This document shows, piece by piece, positions 20,847 to 31,916 of a stretch of 64,000 nt of DNA (within the stretch, counting starts at the first letter, position 1; each line of letters begins with the position of its first letter). The stretch lies in contig JAFEKR010000003.1 in assembly GCA_019022495.1 (NCBI GenBank), forward strand, positions 372,001-436,000, read 5' to 3'. The DNA comes from Epichloe hybrida (taxonomy: Eukaryota > Ascomycota > Sordariomycetes > Hypocreales > Clavicipitaceae). The translations under genes were made by a program, and so were the position numbers. The notes under the pieces are model-generated. The model had not been told where the DNA came from. It ran no database searches and worked only from the letters and a program-made list of their open reading frames with translations.

Positions 20847-23828
20847 TCATTTTCCTAATGCAATCTGGATCAAATCGCTGTCCCGGCTGGGTTTCCTCGC
20901 ATAGCCTTTGAGCATCCGGAACCCGGCCTTGCGGTCCCTGCCCTCCTCCATAACGGCGTGGACTCCATCCAGACACTTGCCCGCCTCGTCCATCGCCGCT
21001 CCTGCTGTCGCCGTATCGACGAGTCGCATCTCACCAGCTACTCTTTCCATCTCACATCGGAGGAGCCATCGTTCCCAGCTCCACCCCCCGACGATGCTGC
21101 AGACATTGGCGATGTTGTCGCCGCTGCCCATGACGATGGCTTCCGTCTGGCCAACTCTCCCGCCCTTGATGGAGACATGATCCTTCCTGGGTGGCGTGGG
21201 AGGCGTGTTCAACCTGCGCTTGGCGCCAACGGGGAGGCAAACCCATGCACGGCGAACGTCGTCGAAGCCTGCGCGAGCCAGTCTACCGAGCCACAGCTTG
21301 GAAGGGCTTGGGTCATAGCCAAGCGTCCTGAGTGTGAAGCCGAACTCGACGCTCTTGGCAAGACCGAGCGGTCCGGCATTGATGATGTCGGAGTCCATGA
21401 TGGAAAATTCCAGATAGCCGCCGGGCTTGAGCACCCGCCTGCACTCACCCAGGCAGCTCTCCCACTCGTCTTCGCCATTCTCGCCGACAAACTTGAGAAT
21501 GCCGTGAAGCTCACGAGCGGAGACGAGGTCGAAATGGTCGTCGGGAAACGGAAGCTTTGCAAGCCGTTTCACCGCAACCTGGCGGTGATTCGGTGGACCG
21601 CGGATATTCGAGTTTGACAGCTGGCGTATGGCCTTGGTGGTGACGGTGTAGATCTTGGTGTTGGGGTATTGCAAGGCGCAGTGCCACGCCCAGTCGCACG
21701 TGGATTGGCCGCCGAGATCGAGGATCCTCGCTCGATCGCGAGCTATGCCGTCCTTGCCGGGTGCCGTGTGGGAAAGGCGAGCTAGTCTCTTCGTCACTGG
21801 CGCCGAGATGAGACGTCCACCGTTGAGAAACTTGAGTGCTGCAACGTGCCAAGTTGGAATGGCCATCTGGTTCATGGCCTCGTACTCCTTTTCTTTGCGC
21901 AGCTTGCCCGGGTCGTCAATGAGGACGAGGTCGCCGCGGGCCACGTTGGCACTGAGTCGCTTCTTGGCTGACTGGGGGACGACGCTCAGCTGATACTTGC
22001 CGAGGAGCTGGTTGCGGTGGGTTTCGCGAAGTGCTGTGCGCTGAGCTTGAAGAGCCTCGAAGCGAGAAAGTTGCTGCACGAACACATCTCGGAGCTGCGT
22101 CCGGACTATGTAGTCTTGGAAAGCTCGATAATAGGCAGACTCTTGTCGCAAGAGCTTGGAGGGCAAGCACTTGGGTTGCGAGGTGGTGGGCATGGCATTG
22201 GAGAATCGCACAACCTTCTTTCTGACTTGAAGACTCTGATCGACTTTAGTCTCGGCTTCGTCCTCGTCAGCGGGAGATTCTTCGACATTCTTGAGGGCGG
22301 CGCTGTCGTCTTCACCACCTACGCCTCTAAGGTAGGCTCTCTGCGCCAACAACCAAAGCTCGGTGCGGCCCAGATTGGTCAGAGCCTCCTCTTGCTGCTT
22401 CCGAGCGTAATTGGGATCGTAGTCGACGACAATCTCAGTCGGTGCCTCGTCAGCCTCGGGCGACGCGGGTGGCTTGATAGTGTATCCAGAATCATTGGAA
22501 TCCTGGTGCTGAATGGTCGGTCTGGCTGTGGGCATGCCGTCTGTGAGATCATCATCACCATCATCTCTCACCTCGATAACCTGCTCAACAGGTTCTGAAG
22601 AAGTGTCGAGGCTCCGATAGAAGCCCTCAGCTGAGTCGGGACGCCTGGGGACGGGTGGCACTGAAGTGTCAATATTCCATGGACATCGATAAAACTGCTC
22701 AGCAGTGGTGGAAGTCGGCGGTGGCATATCCGCGGGAGATTGGGTCGGCGGGTGCCAAGTAGTTCTGGTTCGAGGGGACAACCCCAGAAAGAAGCCACCA
22801 GGAGATGGAATGTCCAATTTGGTCAAGCCAGCAAGGGATTGCCGGTTCGGGCTGGGCGCAAAGATTCTCCCCTGGGTCGTCTGGGACGACGTGAGGCTGG
22901 TTACCAAACGCAGTGATTGCTGTTGCATCTCAGTTTTTGGCTGGGATGTCGTCATGGAAACATCGATGACTTGAGACGCATGCTCGTGAGCATCCTCCTC
23001 TCCGCCGCCGGATAGAGCTTGCAGGGTTGCAAGAGCGTCGGGCTGAAGACGGACGCCCGTCCAGTTTTCCTCGGCCTTGTCCTCGTCGTTTCCAATCACT
23101 GGTGTTGGTGGCGCGCTCATTGCAGCGAGTTGCTCAGACGACAGACTGCCATCGAGAGAAGGAGGCGCAGACACGGTTGGGATATCGAGAGCTTGTTGCT
23201 TTCCCATAAAATCCATCTGAGCTGGCAACATGGGAAGTTGTGCAGACGGAGTAACGGGAACTGGCGAGGTGATCTTCTTGAGCTCATCGACTGCAGACCA
23301 AGGCTCGTCCGGACGATCGGTGGCTTTGTCTGGAATCGCCAGACGAGTAGGCTGTTTCGGTATCGGTGGTTGATTTACGGCCTGGCTGTGAGAAGTCCTT
23401 CCAATCGAGGACCGTTGAAAGTACTGCGAGAGGGCGTCGTCGTCTTCCTCCTCCGATACATCATAGAGGTCCTCAAACTCGGTGTTCTCCGTTGCAGTAC
23501 TGGCTCGATTCCACATGTTTGTGGAGGTTGTCGTCGGCGAGCTGCCATCTCCTGATACCGTGGAAGGTGACGATGGAAGGACGGGAGCCGAAAGATAATG
23601 CATTCCCCTTGGCGTCGGGAAGTGGTCGCTCATTGGTGACAACCAAGCCTCGATCTTTAAATGCGACGTATCGCCTCTTCTCCTTTGCTGGTCCATGGCT
23701 GTGTTCTGAGCCTGTCCATCATCGCTATCCTCTTCTATTATAGGATTAAGTATTCTCTTTGGCCTTCGACCCAGCGAAGGTTCGCGAGACTGGAAGCTGC
23801 TCGGTGGTATTTGGAGAGTTCCCGCCAT
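20847..23828 (-). CDS. Large protein with C-terminal SAM-dependent methyltransferase domain
   Basis: Single-exon protein of 993 residues. The first roughly 560 residues are low-complexity and acidic/Ser/Pro-rich and probably disordered. A coiled, basic region follows (FRDV-type, near FEALQAQRTALRETHRNQLL), then a class I methyltransferase fold from about residue 697. Motif I is RILDLGGQSTCDWAW, the middle acidic motif is DDHFDLVSARELH, and the post-motif is CRRVLKPGGYLEFSIMD. LGGQ replaces the usual DxGxGxG glycine cluster. The substrate is unknown, and I do not recognise a named orthologue. The start at 23828 is the first in-frame ATG. Confidence 0.85.
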   Translation of the reverse strand: MAGTLQIPPSSFQSREPSLGRRPKRILNPIIEEDSDDGQAQNTAMDQQRRRGDTSHLKIEAWLSPMSDHFPTPRGMHYLSAPVLPSSPSTVSGDGSSPTTTSTNMWNRASTATENTEFEDLYDVSEEEDDDALSQYFQRSSIGRTSHSQAVNQPPIPKQPTRLAIPDKATDRPDEPWSAVDELKKITSPVPVTPSAQLPMLPAQMDFMGKQQALDIPTVSAPPSLDGSLSSEQLAAMSAPPTPVIGNDEDKAEENWTGVRLQPDALATLQALSGGGEEDAHEHASQVIDVSMTTSQPKTEMQQQSLRLVTSLTSSQTTQGRIFAPSPNRQSLAGLTKLDIPSPGGFFLGLSPRTRTTWHPPTQSPADMPPPTSTTAEQFYRCPWNIDTSVPPVPRRPDSAEGFYRSLDTSSEPVEQVIEVRDDGDDDLTDGMPTARPTIQHQDSNDSGYTIKPPASPEADEAPTEIVVDYDPNYARKQQEEALTNLGRTELWLLAQRAYLRGVGGEDDSAALKNVEESPADEDEAETKVDQSLQVRKKVVRFSNAMPTTSQPKCLPSKLLRQESAYYRAFQDYIVRTQLRDVFVQQLSRFEALQAQRTALRETHRNQLLGKYQLSVVPQSAKKRLSANVARGDLVLIDDPGKLRKEKEYEAMNQMAIPTWHVAALKFLNGGRLISAPVTKRLARLSHTAPGKDGIARDRARILDLGGQSTCDWAWHCALQYPNTKIYTVTTKAIRQLSNSNIRGPPNHRQVAVKRLAKLPFPDDHFDLVSARELHGILKFVGENGEDEWESCLGECRRVLKPGGYLEFSIMDSDIINAGPLGLAKSVEFGFTLRTLGYDPSPSKLWLGRLARAGFDDVRRAWVCLPVGAKRRLNTPPTPPRKDHVSIKGGRVGQTEAIVMGSGDNIANVCSIVGGWSWERWLLRCEMERVAGEMRLVDTATAGAAMDEAGKCLDGVHAVMEEGRDRKAGFRMLKGYARKPSRDSDLIQIALGK

Positions 23829-25309
23829 CTTTGCTGGCTAGCCAGTCCGCTATATTCAAATAACGAGCTCTGCCTTGGCTCTAACGCACCTGGCGTCGCT
23901 ATGCTTGAAGAAACTAAAATCGTAGCTTGTCGTAAGCTGTGATATCGACGACCGGCGCCGAAAGTTGGTATGAAAGTGATACAAACGACAGGCTGCTTCG
24001 ATCAACGAAGCGTCTACTGGAATTACAAGGAAACAACAGAAACAGAAAAATAAAAATAAAATAGACGCGCGAGTTGCAAAATGGGAAAAAAAAGAAGAGA
24101 ATGCCAAGGAAGAGGAGGAAAGAGAGTCGGCCACCTGCTGACCGGGGATGGCGAGATCCTTAAGTGAGCGCATTCTTGGATCCGGACCGGGCGAAGCGGC
24201 TACGAGGCGTGGGATGAAGACGTGAGTGGCTAGCAGCGCACACCATGGGCCATGCGGGCACCATGTACGGATTATGTATGTACGGAGTACATATGTATGT
24301 ACATCTCGGGCTTGGGTAGCATTTGAGCATTTGGTTCCCCAAAGTCCCAAAGACGACAGGGTATGTGTGATAGCTCTGCGTCGTGGATGCGTGGACCATG
24401 GCGATGTCATCCCAAGAGAGGACGGGGCAGGTCACCAGGTGGGGGAAGCATCCAATAAACGCGGCCGGGGCAGGTCACCAGGTGGGGGAAGCATCCAATA
24501 AACGTGGCCGGGACGGGGTTTCTAATTTTGGATTCGGCGGCCAGATGGACTGCGATGGAATGCGATGGCCCGCAGCCGCGCGCGAACAGGGTGTGTGTGT
24601 GTCTGGCTGGCTGGTGATTGGCCTCGAAAAGTCAAGGCTGGCGGCTAACCGCTTCTTGGCCCCCAACAAATCCGACGACATTGGCACACAACAAAGTATC
24701 GCGAAACATGGGCCTTGAACTTGCCCTCTAAATGTTCCTCGTCGAGGGATTGAAACTGTAGGATTAGCGACCAAGCTTCCCATAGCTCGATGCCGAGTGG
24801 AATACATATGTATTGAGACTGTCCCCGTTGCCTGCAGTACCAATCAAGTTGAGCTGAGGTGGTTCGGTTGGGCTACCCGAATCGTTGCCTTATCGCTTCA
24901 ATGGAAGAATGACCATGTCAAGTTGTGCACGCTTCAGAATGTGAACCAGTCGGTGACAACTTGTCTCTGGCCTCAATGATATCCTCCGACTGACCCGACC
25001 GACCCGGCCAGTTATGTTTGCGTGAAACCAGTAGTCTGGCACTGGCACTGGATCGACGGCTCGTCTCATCATGATGCGAGGGGATGGAAGTTCTTTCTGC
25101 CTCAGGCGGGCGCGCCTCGTTGCCTACAGGTCAGTAAAAAGGATGAGCACCGGACTAATACTTGCCTGGCCCGCCCAGTGCCCCTCCATCGTCCGCCCGT
25201 CAAATCAATTTTACCCCGCCATATTCAGAAGCTACCAGCAACACCTGCCAAAGCTCGCGACAACTCATTGCGTGGGCTCACCTGCTTCAATCCCGCAAAG
25301 TCTGCAACC
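23829..25309. other. Divergent intergenic region, methyltransferase / DENR
   Basis: A 1.5 kb shared upstream region. It contains a two-copy 43-bp tandem repeat (24423-24508) and a TACGGAGTA copy at 24281-24289 within a GTA-rich alternating patch (24270-24305). No credible ORF. Confidence 0.55.
24423..24508. repeat. Two-copy 43-bp tandem repeat
   Basis: Copy 1 (24423-24465) and copy 2 (24466-24508) begin CGGGGCAGGTCACCAGG and differ at one position near the end (GCGGC versus GTGGC). Such close identity means a recent duplication. It lies in upstream DNA, so it could duplicate a regulatory site. Confidence 0.9.
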
Positions 25310-26306
25310 ATGGCAGACACAGAACACCAAGCCGCTTCGGCCGCGCCCCAAGCCAGACATGTTGTGTACTGCGGAGGCATGTCCCTTTTCTTCCCGCACC
25401 ATCAGATTCGCCAACTCATTCTCGGCTCCAGCCAGTTTCTCATCGCTAACCTCTGTTTTCCCTCCCCCATCTAGTCTGCACTCTACCACCCGAGGTTCGT
25501 GACCTTTCGAAATGACCGTGCAAATAATATCCCGGCCACCCCCTCTCCCCTATCTTGAGACCGCCCGCACACCCCCCGGAATAGCACACGCCATCTGACC
25601 CTTTTTCCCTCCCCCAAGTACTGCGAATATGGAGGCACAGTGAAGAAATGCCAGGAATGGCTGGAGAAGAACCATCGGGACATGTACGATGAGATCTGGT
25701 CGGCCGGTATGTCCGAGTGTTTTCCCCTCGTGCTTTCCTCCTCCACAATCGCACTTGCGCCCCTCAATGACTAAAACGGGAGGCACCCCTGTCCGTAGAG
25801 GCATTGGAAGCCGCCACTGCATCGTTATCCGTCGACGCCCAGAAGCGAGCCGCCAAAGACGCGCAGAAGAAGGCGGCAAAGGCCGAGGCCGCTGAGGCGA
25901 AACAGGCGGACAAGATTGCCAACAGTGTCGTCACTATCAAGCGTATCGAGCGGAATAAGAAAAAGTTTGTCACGGCAGTCATTGGCTTGGAAGCTTTTGG
26001 TCTCGAGTTGAAGAAGGTATGGTGGTACTTCTCGTCGCCAAGATCCCCCCCCCCGCCCCTCACTCTTTGGTACGTACGAACGAATTAAGATGCTGATTTT
26101 CCTGATGGCAGGTAGCCAAGGATCTCGGCAAAAAGTTCGCTACGGGCTCATCAGTAACCAAGCTGCCTAGTGGAGGTGAGGAAATTGTTGTGCAGGGCGA
26201 CGTTAGCGATGAATTGGAAGAGTTCATCTTGGAGAAGTACAAGGAGATACCCGAGGACAATATTGAGCTTGTTGATGATAAGAAGAAGAAGAAGCCGCCT
26301 CAATGA
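25310..26306 (+). CDS. TMA22: Density-regulated protein homologue (DENR/Tma22)
   Basis: Ribosome-associated factor that works with MCT-1/Tma20 in post-termination 40S recycling and reinitiation. Five exons (25310-25376, 25475-25494, 25619-25706, 25799-26016, 26112-26306) give 195 residues. The N-terminal zinc-type cluster YCGVCTLPPEYCEYG..KKC is assembled over exons 1-3, including a 20-nt exon 2. The SUI1 domain occupies the C-terminal half (KIANSVVTIKRIERNKKKFVT, ATGSSVTKLPSGGEEIVVQG). Intron 1 has a GC donor (GGAG/GCATGT). Only this cut joins Y-C-G to V-C in frame. Basic tail KKKKKPPQ. Confidence 0.95.
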
Positions 26307-26530
26307 ATAGTTTGAGAGGGAATCAGGCTTGAGAAACTTATCATCGAGGAAATAACACACAACGTTATGTCTTTATGCCTTTCATGACTAGTAGTGATCC
26401 AATTACGCCTTCTCCTGAAACAAACCCTTCCACATGTCTGGTCCTGTCCTGATTCGTGATGCTTTGATCCCACCAAACGCCCAGTAAAAACAGCCAAATC
26501 ATTCAAATTCATTACTGCTGCTCGCAGAGA

Positions 26531-27754
26531 CTAGCCTCTTTTCCTCAACACTCGACCACTGGCAGTTGTTGTGGCCGGGGTTGCAGTAGGCTTGGTCGCT
26601 GCGGCCGCTGCTGCTCTCTTCGTCCCTCCAGTCACACCTTTCCGGATCGCCCGCATCATGGTAGATTTGGTAGTCGGACCTGCCTTCGGAGCAGCACTCC
26701 CCTTCCTCACCACTGTGCCAGCACTAGCCTCACTAGTCTCGCTCGTGGTACTAGGACGGCGGCCGGCGCGAGTTGCTGGGCGAGACGCAGGAGCTTTGGC
26801 AGTTGCCGCAGCACCGTTGCGCCGGACTCTCGAGGCTGCGGTCGTTCCAGTTGACGTAGAACTTGTTTCCGAAGTGGTCGTGACCTTTCTCGTCCCTCGG
26901 GCGCGGGTAGCCTTGGCCTTTTCCACCATGTTGGACAAAACATTTGTGGCGGCGGCAGAGCGCGAGGTTCCTGTAGCCTTCAGCGGAGAACCAGGCCGCG
27001 CAATGTATGACTTTGTCGGTGACGCGTGTCGTTCACGATTTGCGAGACGAGAGTTTGAAGATGTTGGTGAGAGAACCTGATTCGGTCTGACACGCCCAGT
27101 GTCTGCTTGAGGGACGCGCACGCGCTTCTTGGTGCCTTCAGCATTCTCAACCTCATTCTCCTTGTCGCCAGAAATTTCGTTGCTGACACAATCGTTAGAA
27201 TCCTAGAGGTTGCCTGGCAGTATGAAATTCATTTCTCGACTTACCTCATTCGCTTGTAGCCACGACCAACTGCCTGTGCACGAGCAGGCAGACTCCTTTG
27301 TGGGCTAGATCGAGGCGTGTCTTTGGCAGGAACTGGGGGAGGATTGGACACATCCCGACTTTGCTCCTGTTCGGCGTGTTTTCTGAGGAGATCGCCAATC
27401 TTGAGTTTTCGCAGGGACATGGGTATTCTGTTAATTCTGATTTCGATTCGTGATCTTAGGCCCTGCGCCTGAAGCTGATATTGCGCTCGGAGACGCCTGG
27501 CGCGTTCGGTGACTTGGTGCAGGGTCAGTACAGTAGCAGTCAAAGACGCAGCATGCATGCAGTTTCATACCTTCTAGTTGAAGATTGTCGATCAAAGCCT
27601 GCTTCTGTTGAGCACTCAGCCCCATCTTGCGTTTCTTGATTGGACTTCTGCCGGTCGGCGTTGATGGGCTCTTGATGGAAACTTTGGTGTCTTGTCTGTT
27701 CACGGCAGCAGTCGTCTGGTCCGAGACCCTCCTCTTCGATTTGGTGGGAGCCAT
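26531..27754 (-). CDS. NBL1: Borealin/Nbl1 family chromosomal passenger protein
   Basis: Subunit of the chromosomal passenger complex (Aurora kinase, INCENP, survivin), acting at centromeres and the spindle midzone. Three exons (27754-27571, 27512-27245, 27182-26531), 367 residues. The borealin N-terminal helix begins LSAQQKQALIDNLQLE, continues across intron 1 into VTERARRLRAQY and ends IPMSLRKLKIGDLL. This is the INCENP/survivin-binding part. The remaining roughly 250 residues are Ala/Thr/Arg/Ser-rich and disordered, ending VLRKRG. Budding-yeast Nbl1 is only the helix, and the long basic tail is the filamentous-fungal/animal form. The gene is divergent from RPN10. Confidence 0.85.
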
Positions 27755-28302
27755 ATTTGAGTCGGCGTGCGGTCAGATGACTGTCTGCGCGCTATTGTTG
27801 TTGTGTAAGTTTGTTGCCAGACCAATCTGTGCCGGGTTGGTGATGTCTGATGTCTGGGGTACGGGCACCTTGAGCCTCTGGCGCGCTCCGAATGGTCAGT
27901 GGATAATAACGGAAGTAAACAAACGGGGTCGGGGTTGGAAAGGCTGCTTATGTCAGCGGCCACCACAGCGAGCTTGCAGCAAACTAGAGCTCGAGGGGTC
28001 TCTATACATTTGGCGCAATATCCATGCGCTGCCAGTGCAAAGTAGCACTACCTACGGAGTGCCCTCCCAGCCCCAGACCGCAAGTGGCAGGCTGAACTTC
28101 GCCTTACGCCTTTCTCTCTGGTGACCCGACCCGTAGCTCATCCATCAAGCTTGCAAGCCGCCTCGCCTCTGCATCAACCGCGATATTCCTCTACTTTCGC
28201 CACGAAGCGCAACATCTCCTTTCTCTCTCATTATATTGAATTGTGACTCCTCCTTGAAATCCCACTACTTCCTCGCATTTCCTTTCCGACAAAATCGCCG
28301 AA
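27755..28302. other. Divergent promoter, NBL1 / RPN10
   Basis: A 548-bp bidirectional region. A near copy of the recurrent 9-mer (TACGGAGTG) lies at 28053-28061. No ORF. Confidence 0.6.
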
Positions 28303-29210
28303 ATGGTTCTCGAGGCGGTCATGGTTGTTGTGGACAACAGCGAGAGCAGCAGAAATGGAGACTACCAGCCAACACGATTCGATGCACAAGTAGACGCCGT
28401 CAATGTTCTCTTTCAGAGCATTACCCAAGGGAACCCAGAGTCGTCGGTTGGTTTGATGAGTTTGGGAGGCAAGGGCCCCGAGGTGCTCGTGACCCTCACC
28501 ACAGAGCAAGGCAAGATCCTAGAGGGCCTGCACAGGACAAAGAAGAAGATCGGTGGCTCATCTCACCTCAAGACGGGCATCCAAGTTGCTGCTGTGAGTT
28601 TTCAATGCCTAGATTTCGATACGTCGACTCTGACATGGGGAAACAGCTTGCTCTCAAACACCGACAGAACCGATCCCAGCGACAACGAATAATAGTTTTC
28701 GTCTGCTCGCCGATCGAGGAAAACGAAAAGGAGCTGACGCAATTGGCCAAGAAGATGAAGAAAGGAAACATCTCCGTAGACTTCATCCTGTTCGGGGATC
28801 TCGATGACGATGACACGCAAAAGAAGCTGCAGGCGTTCAATGACGCTGTCAAGGGTAACGAGGGTTCGCATTTGGTAGTCATCCCGCCGAGCAGTAAGTT
28901 GCTCAGTGACCAGCTGATATCTACACCTATTCTTCTGGGCGAGGGTGGGCCGTCATCTGGTGGAGCCGGCGGCATGAGCGGCGGCAACGACGAGTTCGAA
29001 TTCGGGTTCGACCCGGCCATGGAACCGGAACTTGCGTTGGCTCTACGTATGAGTATGGAGGAGGAGAAGGCTAGACAGGAAAAAAGAGCCCGGGAAGAAG
29101 AAGAGGCCGCCAAGAAGGAGTCACTTGGCGGTGTCAAGGAAGAAGATGAGTCCGGTCCTTCTGGAAGCGGAGGCAAGAAGGATGGCGGCGACAAGATGGA
29201 CACATCGTAA
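28303..29210 (+). CDS. RPN10: 26S proteasome regulatory subunit Rpn10 (S5a)
   Basis: Ubiquitin receptor of the 19S proteasome lid-base interface. Two exons (28303-28593, 28647-29210), 284 residues. The vWA domain spans residues 1-190, starting MVLEAVMVVVDNSESSRNGD with its MIDAS-like DNSES, then SVGLMSLGGKGPEVLVT. A ubiquitin-interacting motif follows (EPELALALRMSMEEE, about residue 221), with one UIM as in fungi. The C-terminal tail is charged (KR/E-rich, then GSGGKKDGG). The intron lies exactly between VAA and LALKHRQN, a conserved stretch. Confidence 0.97.
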
Positions 29211-29404
29211 GGATAAAAGACATTTATATCCCTTTGCGGAGTTGGCTTCTAGAAGAAGCTGTATAACAGAAAAACCCAATGAGACTAGAGCAGACAGACA
29301 GGCTCATCTTGATGGGCGCCTCGGTGAAATTACATGTCATTGTAGAAGTGACGATACGCATGCATGCAACGTGATGAAGGTAGACGTAGCAACGAAGTCA
29401 TCTA

Positions 29405-30066
29405 TTAACGGTTGTTGATCTCTCTAATGTACGATAGCAACTTCCGGTCAAAAATTTCACACCGTATAGGCATCTCTAGAGAATAAAAAGGATTCTTCAT
29501 GACATAGTCGGAGTAGAGGTCGTATATCCTCCTGATTGTGACATCCACATTCGCCTGCGTAGAATCGGTAAAAAGCAGGAACTTGGTGCCCGTCATGGTA
29601 TTGAAGCACTGCAAGCGGAAATTCTCCGTCTCGAGCACTTCCAGCCCCGAGGAAGGCTCTGCCCGGTTTGATATGCCGTTGGCGCTAGGGGCGGGAGCAA
29701 CGGGCTTTATGGGATTGAGTCTCGACGTGATGGCGTGGACGCTGGAGGATGGGAGAATTCGTGAGCAAAGAGGCTGGTATCAAGGATGTTCATGGATGTC
29801 ATGGACGTGATGGGTGGGAGGCGCGGAGGAACCCGAGCCGGCTTGGTTGCGATTTACCAACGTACCCGTGAAAAGTACCAGCGAGGACGAGGTAGTCGTT
29901 TGTGCTGATCTTGTTGAGGCCGCCCTCGTGGAACGTCTTGTTGTAGACTAAGCCACCGGCCTTGTTGATGACGATGACGGCGAAGACGGTCCTGGGCGAC
30001 AAACATTGTTAGATTGGATAGGGGGGGGGGGGACATTCTCCTTCTCTGGTCGGACGGGACTTGCAT
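29405..30066 (-). CDS. TRS23: TRAPP complex subunit 4 (Trs23)
   Basis: Core subunit of the TRAPP tethering complex, a GEF for Ypt1/Rab1 in ER-Golgi traffic. Exons 30066-30065, 29991-29866 and 29741-29405 give 154 residues. The body is unmistakable: VFAVIVINKAGGLVYNKTF, STNDYLVLAGTFHGVHAI, LETENFRLQCFNTMTGTKF and a C-terminal IREINNR. No ATG is in frame in exon 2. The best solution is a GC-AG intron (donor GCAAGT at 30064) splitting the initiator codon AT/G, giving MTVFAVI. That first 2-nt coding exon is inference; the rest is firm. Confidence 0.9.
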
Positions 30067-30671
30067 TTTGCGCAGTGGCTCGGCTCTCAGTTGGGCCGGT
30101 CGGCTTGTAGATAGATGATGAGGAAATCGCTGGGGGCCTTTTCAAGGCTCATCGGTCCGCCGAGACACAACCCATGAATGTGAGTTCCTGCGGCCGTCGC
30201 TGGATAGCGTCTGCGATATTTGGTCCTTTGTTCGGAGAGAGGAAGGGGTGCAGAACTGCAGGCTTATCTCGCATCCTGTACAAGTTGCCAGGGCTGATCG
30301 AGAAGTTGAAGTTGAATTGCCCATCAAGTCAACTCAACTCAACGCGGCCGCACTCTGCAAGCCCCACCGCCAGCGCAACCCCAACAACCAACCAATCCAT
30401 GCTTTTTATTTTTTTTTTTAATTTTTTTTACCTTGCTTCCAAATCACGGCCTGTTCCTTTTTCCCTCCGTCGCGCAGCAATCCCCCAGAGCTCCAACCCG
30501 TCCACCAGCTCTTCGAGTTCTCAGAGTCAATCGGCGGTAGCAAGTGGAAACGAACACCTCGGGAGAGAGAGAGATACTTCGTCTGCTTCCCCCAGCGACG
30601 ACCCTCCCCAGGCACCACCCCAGAGGCGCGGGCACGTTGTCGTCGGAACAAACAAGACGGTTTTCTCCAAC
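30067..30671. other. Divergent intergenic region, TRS23 / RPB4
   Basis: Promoter and 5'UTR space. It contains a T-rich tract (about 30400-30432) close to RPB4. Nothing coding seen. Confidence 0.55.
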
Positions 30672-31363
30672 ATGTCGAACCAGCAAGCCTCGCGTCCCAA
30701 GCCCGCGCCCCCCGGCAACGAAGAGGCCACGGCGAACCTGAACCTCGGCGAATTCCAAAACGTCGACACGCTCACTCTGTCGGAGGCGTCGCTCGTCCTG
30801 AACGCCCTGGTTGCGAAGCGCCGAAATGATCGCAAGAACGTCAACGAGACCGAGTTTGTGGCCCCCCCCCCCCCCCGAATATCCCACCTTTCCTCCCGCA
30901 CATTTGATTTTCCATACCCGTGAAAAGGAGTAGCCCGACCTTGAAGTGTCTTGTCGAAAATCGAGTTGCTGACAGGAAGCGGGTTTCGCTCCCAGGATGT
31001 TGAACCAGACGCTCAACTACCTAGATCATTTCTCCCGGTTCACGCAAAAGGAGAATGTCGAGGCCGTGGAACGATTGCTCAGCGCGCACAAGGACCTGGC
31101 CAAGTTTGAAAGAGCACAGTTAGGTATGCTACAATGCCGCGATGCCCGTTTGTAAAAAAAAAAAAAAAAAAAAAAAAAGCGAGTTCGGGCATGTCCGCCG
31201 TCCCGTTCCCGTTCAAGCTACTCATGCTGCACATTCCTCAGGATCTCTATGTTGCAACGATGCCGACGAGGCGAAGACGCTGATTCCTTCGCTCACCGAC
31301 AAGATCAAGGACGAGGACCTGCAAGACTTGCTGGATGAGATTTCGAAATTGCAAAACCGATAA
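30672..31363 (+). CDS. RPB4: RNA polymerase II subunit Rpb4
   Basis: Stalk subunit that pairs with Rpb7 on RNA polymerase II and links transcription to mRNA decay. Exons 30672-30853, 30996-31123 and 31242-31363 give 143 residues. Signatures are LNLGEFQNVDTLTLSEASLVLNAL, MLNQTLNYLDHFSRF, VEAVERLL and the C-terminal LIPSLTDKIKDEDLQDLLDEI. Intron 1 has a weak GTTTGT donor followed by a C-run; its position is set by reading frame. Intron 2 contains a 24-nt A-tract (about 31156-31180) before the acceptor. Confidence 0.93.
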
Positions 31364-31916
31364 CATGTTGCTTGTTTTTTTATTTGTCCTTCGCTGCGAG
31401 GAGCACTGGCTTCGGGGACCAGACTTGGAGCACAAGACTGGATGTGAATTATGAATATATATATATATATATTTGGGGGGAGGGGCCGAAACTTCTTCGG
31501 CATCAAAGTCCAACCCCAAGTTTGAGGAGTTTCTACTTGGCATTGCTGGCGTATGGTGAGATTGTACAATTTCTTATTCTTGTTATTCTTGTTCAACAAA
31601 AATCAAGGGGTGAGGAATCGATTTTTCGAGTACTTGGGTGGTAGAATACCCTGTTAATTGAGGACTCGAACCAAGGAGACAGTCGTCATGTGACATGCAG
31701 AATGTGTTGTCAATTCTCGGATTTAATTATCAAGGCAAGATGACAGAGCTGGTTGCCATGTGTACAATCATCAATCTTGTTCATCTACGGATATATGAAA
31801 CGAGAAGCCGCGTGGGCGATCATTGGCACTTGATCCTCGACACATCCCAAATTATCTGACGCTGGCGACTGCAAAATGACAAGAGAAGACATCAATCCAA
31901 TGTGCTAACTCGGGCT
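31364..31916. other. Convergent intergenic region, RPB4 / ADH
   Basis: Presumed 3'UTRs. A short (AT)n run lies at about 31456-31472. Nothing else recognised. Confidence 0.55.

Noticed and set aside
29854..30066. Translation from ATGCAAGTCC straight through as the TRAPPC4 start
   Set aside because: That frame gives an Arg/Pro-rich peptide unrelated to Trs23. The real frame needs an intron ending at 29992.
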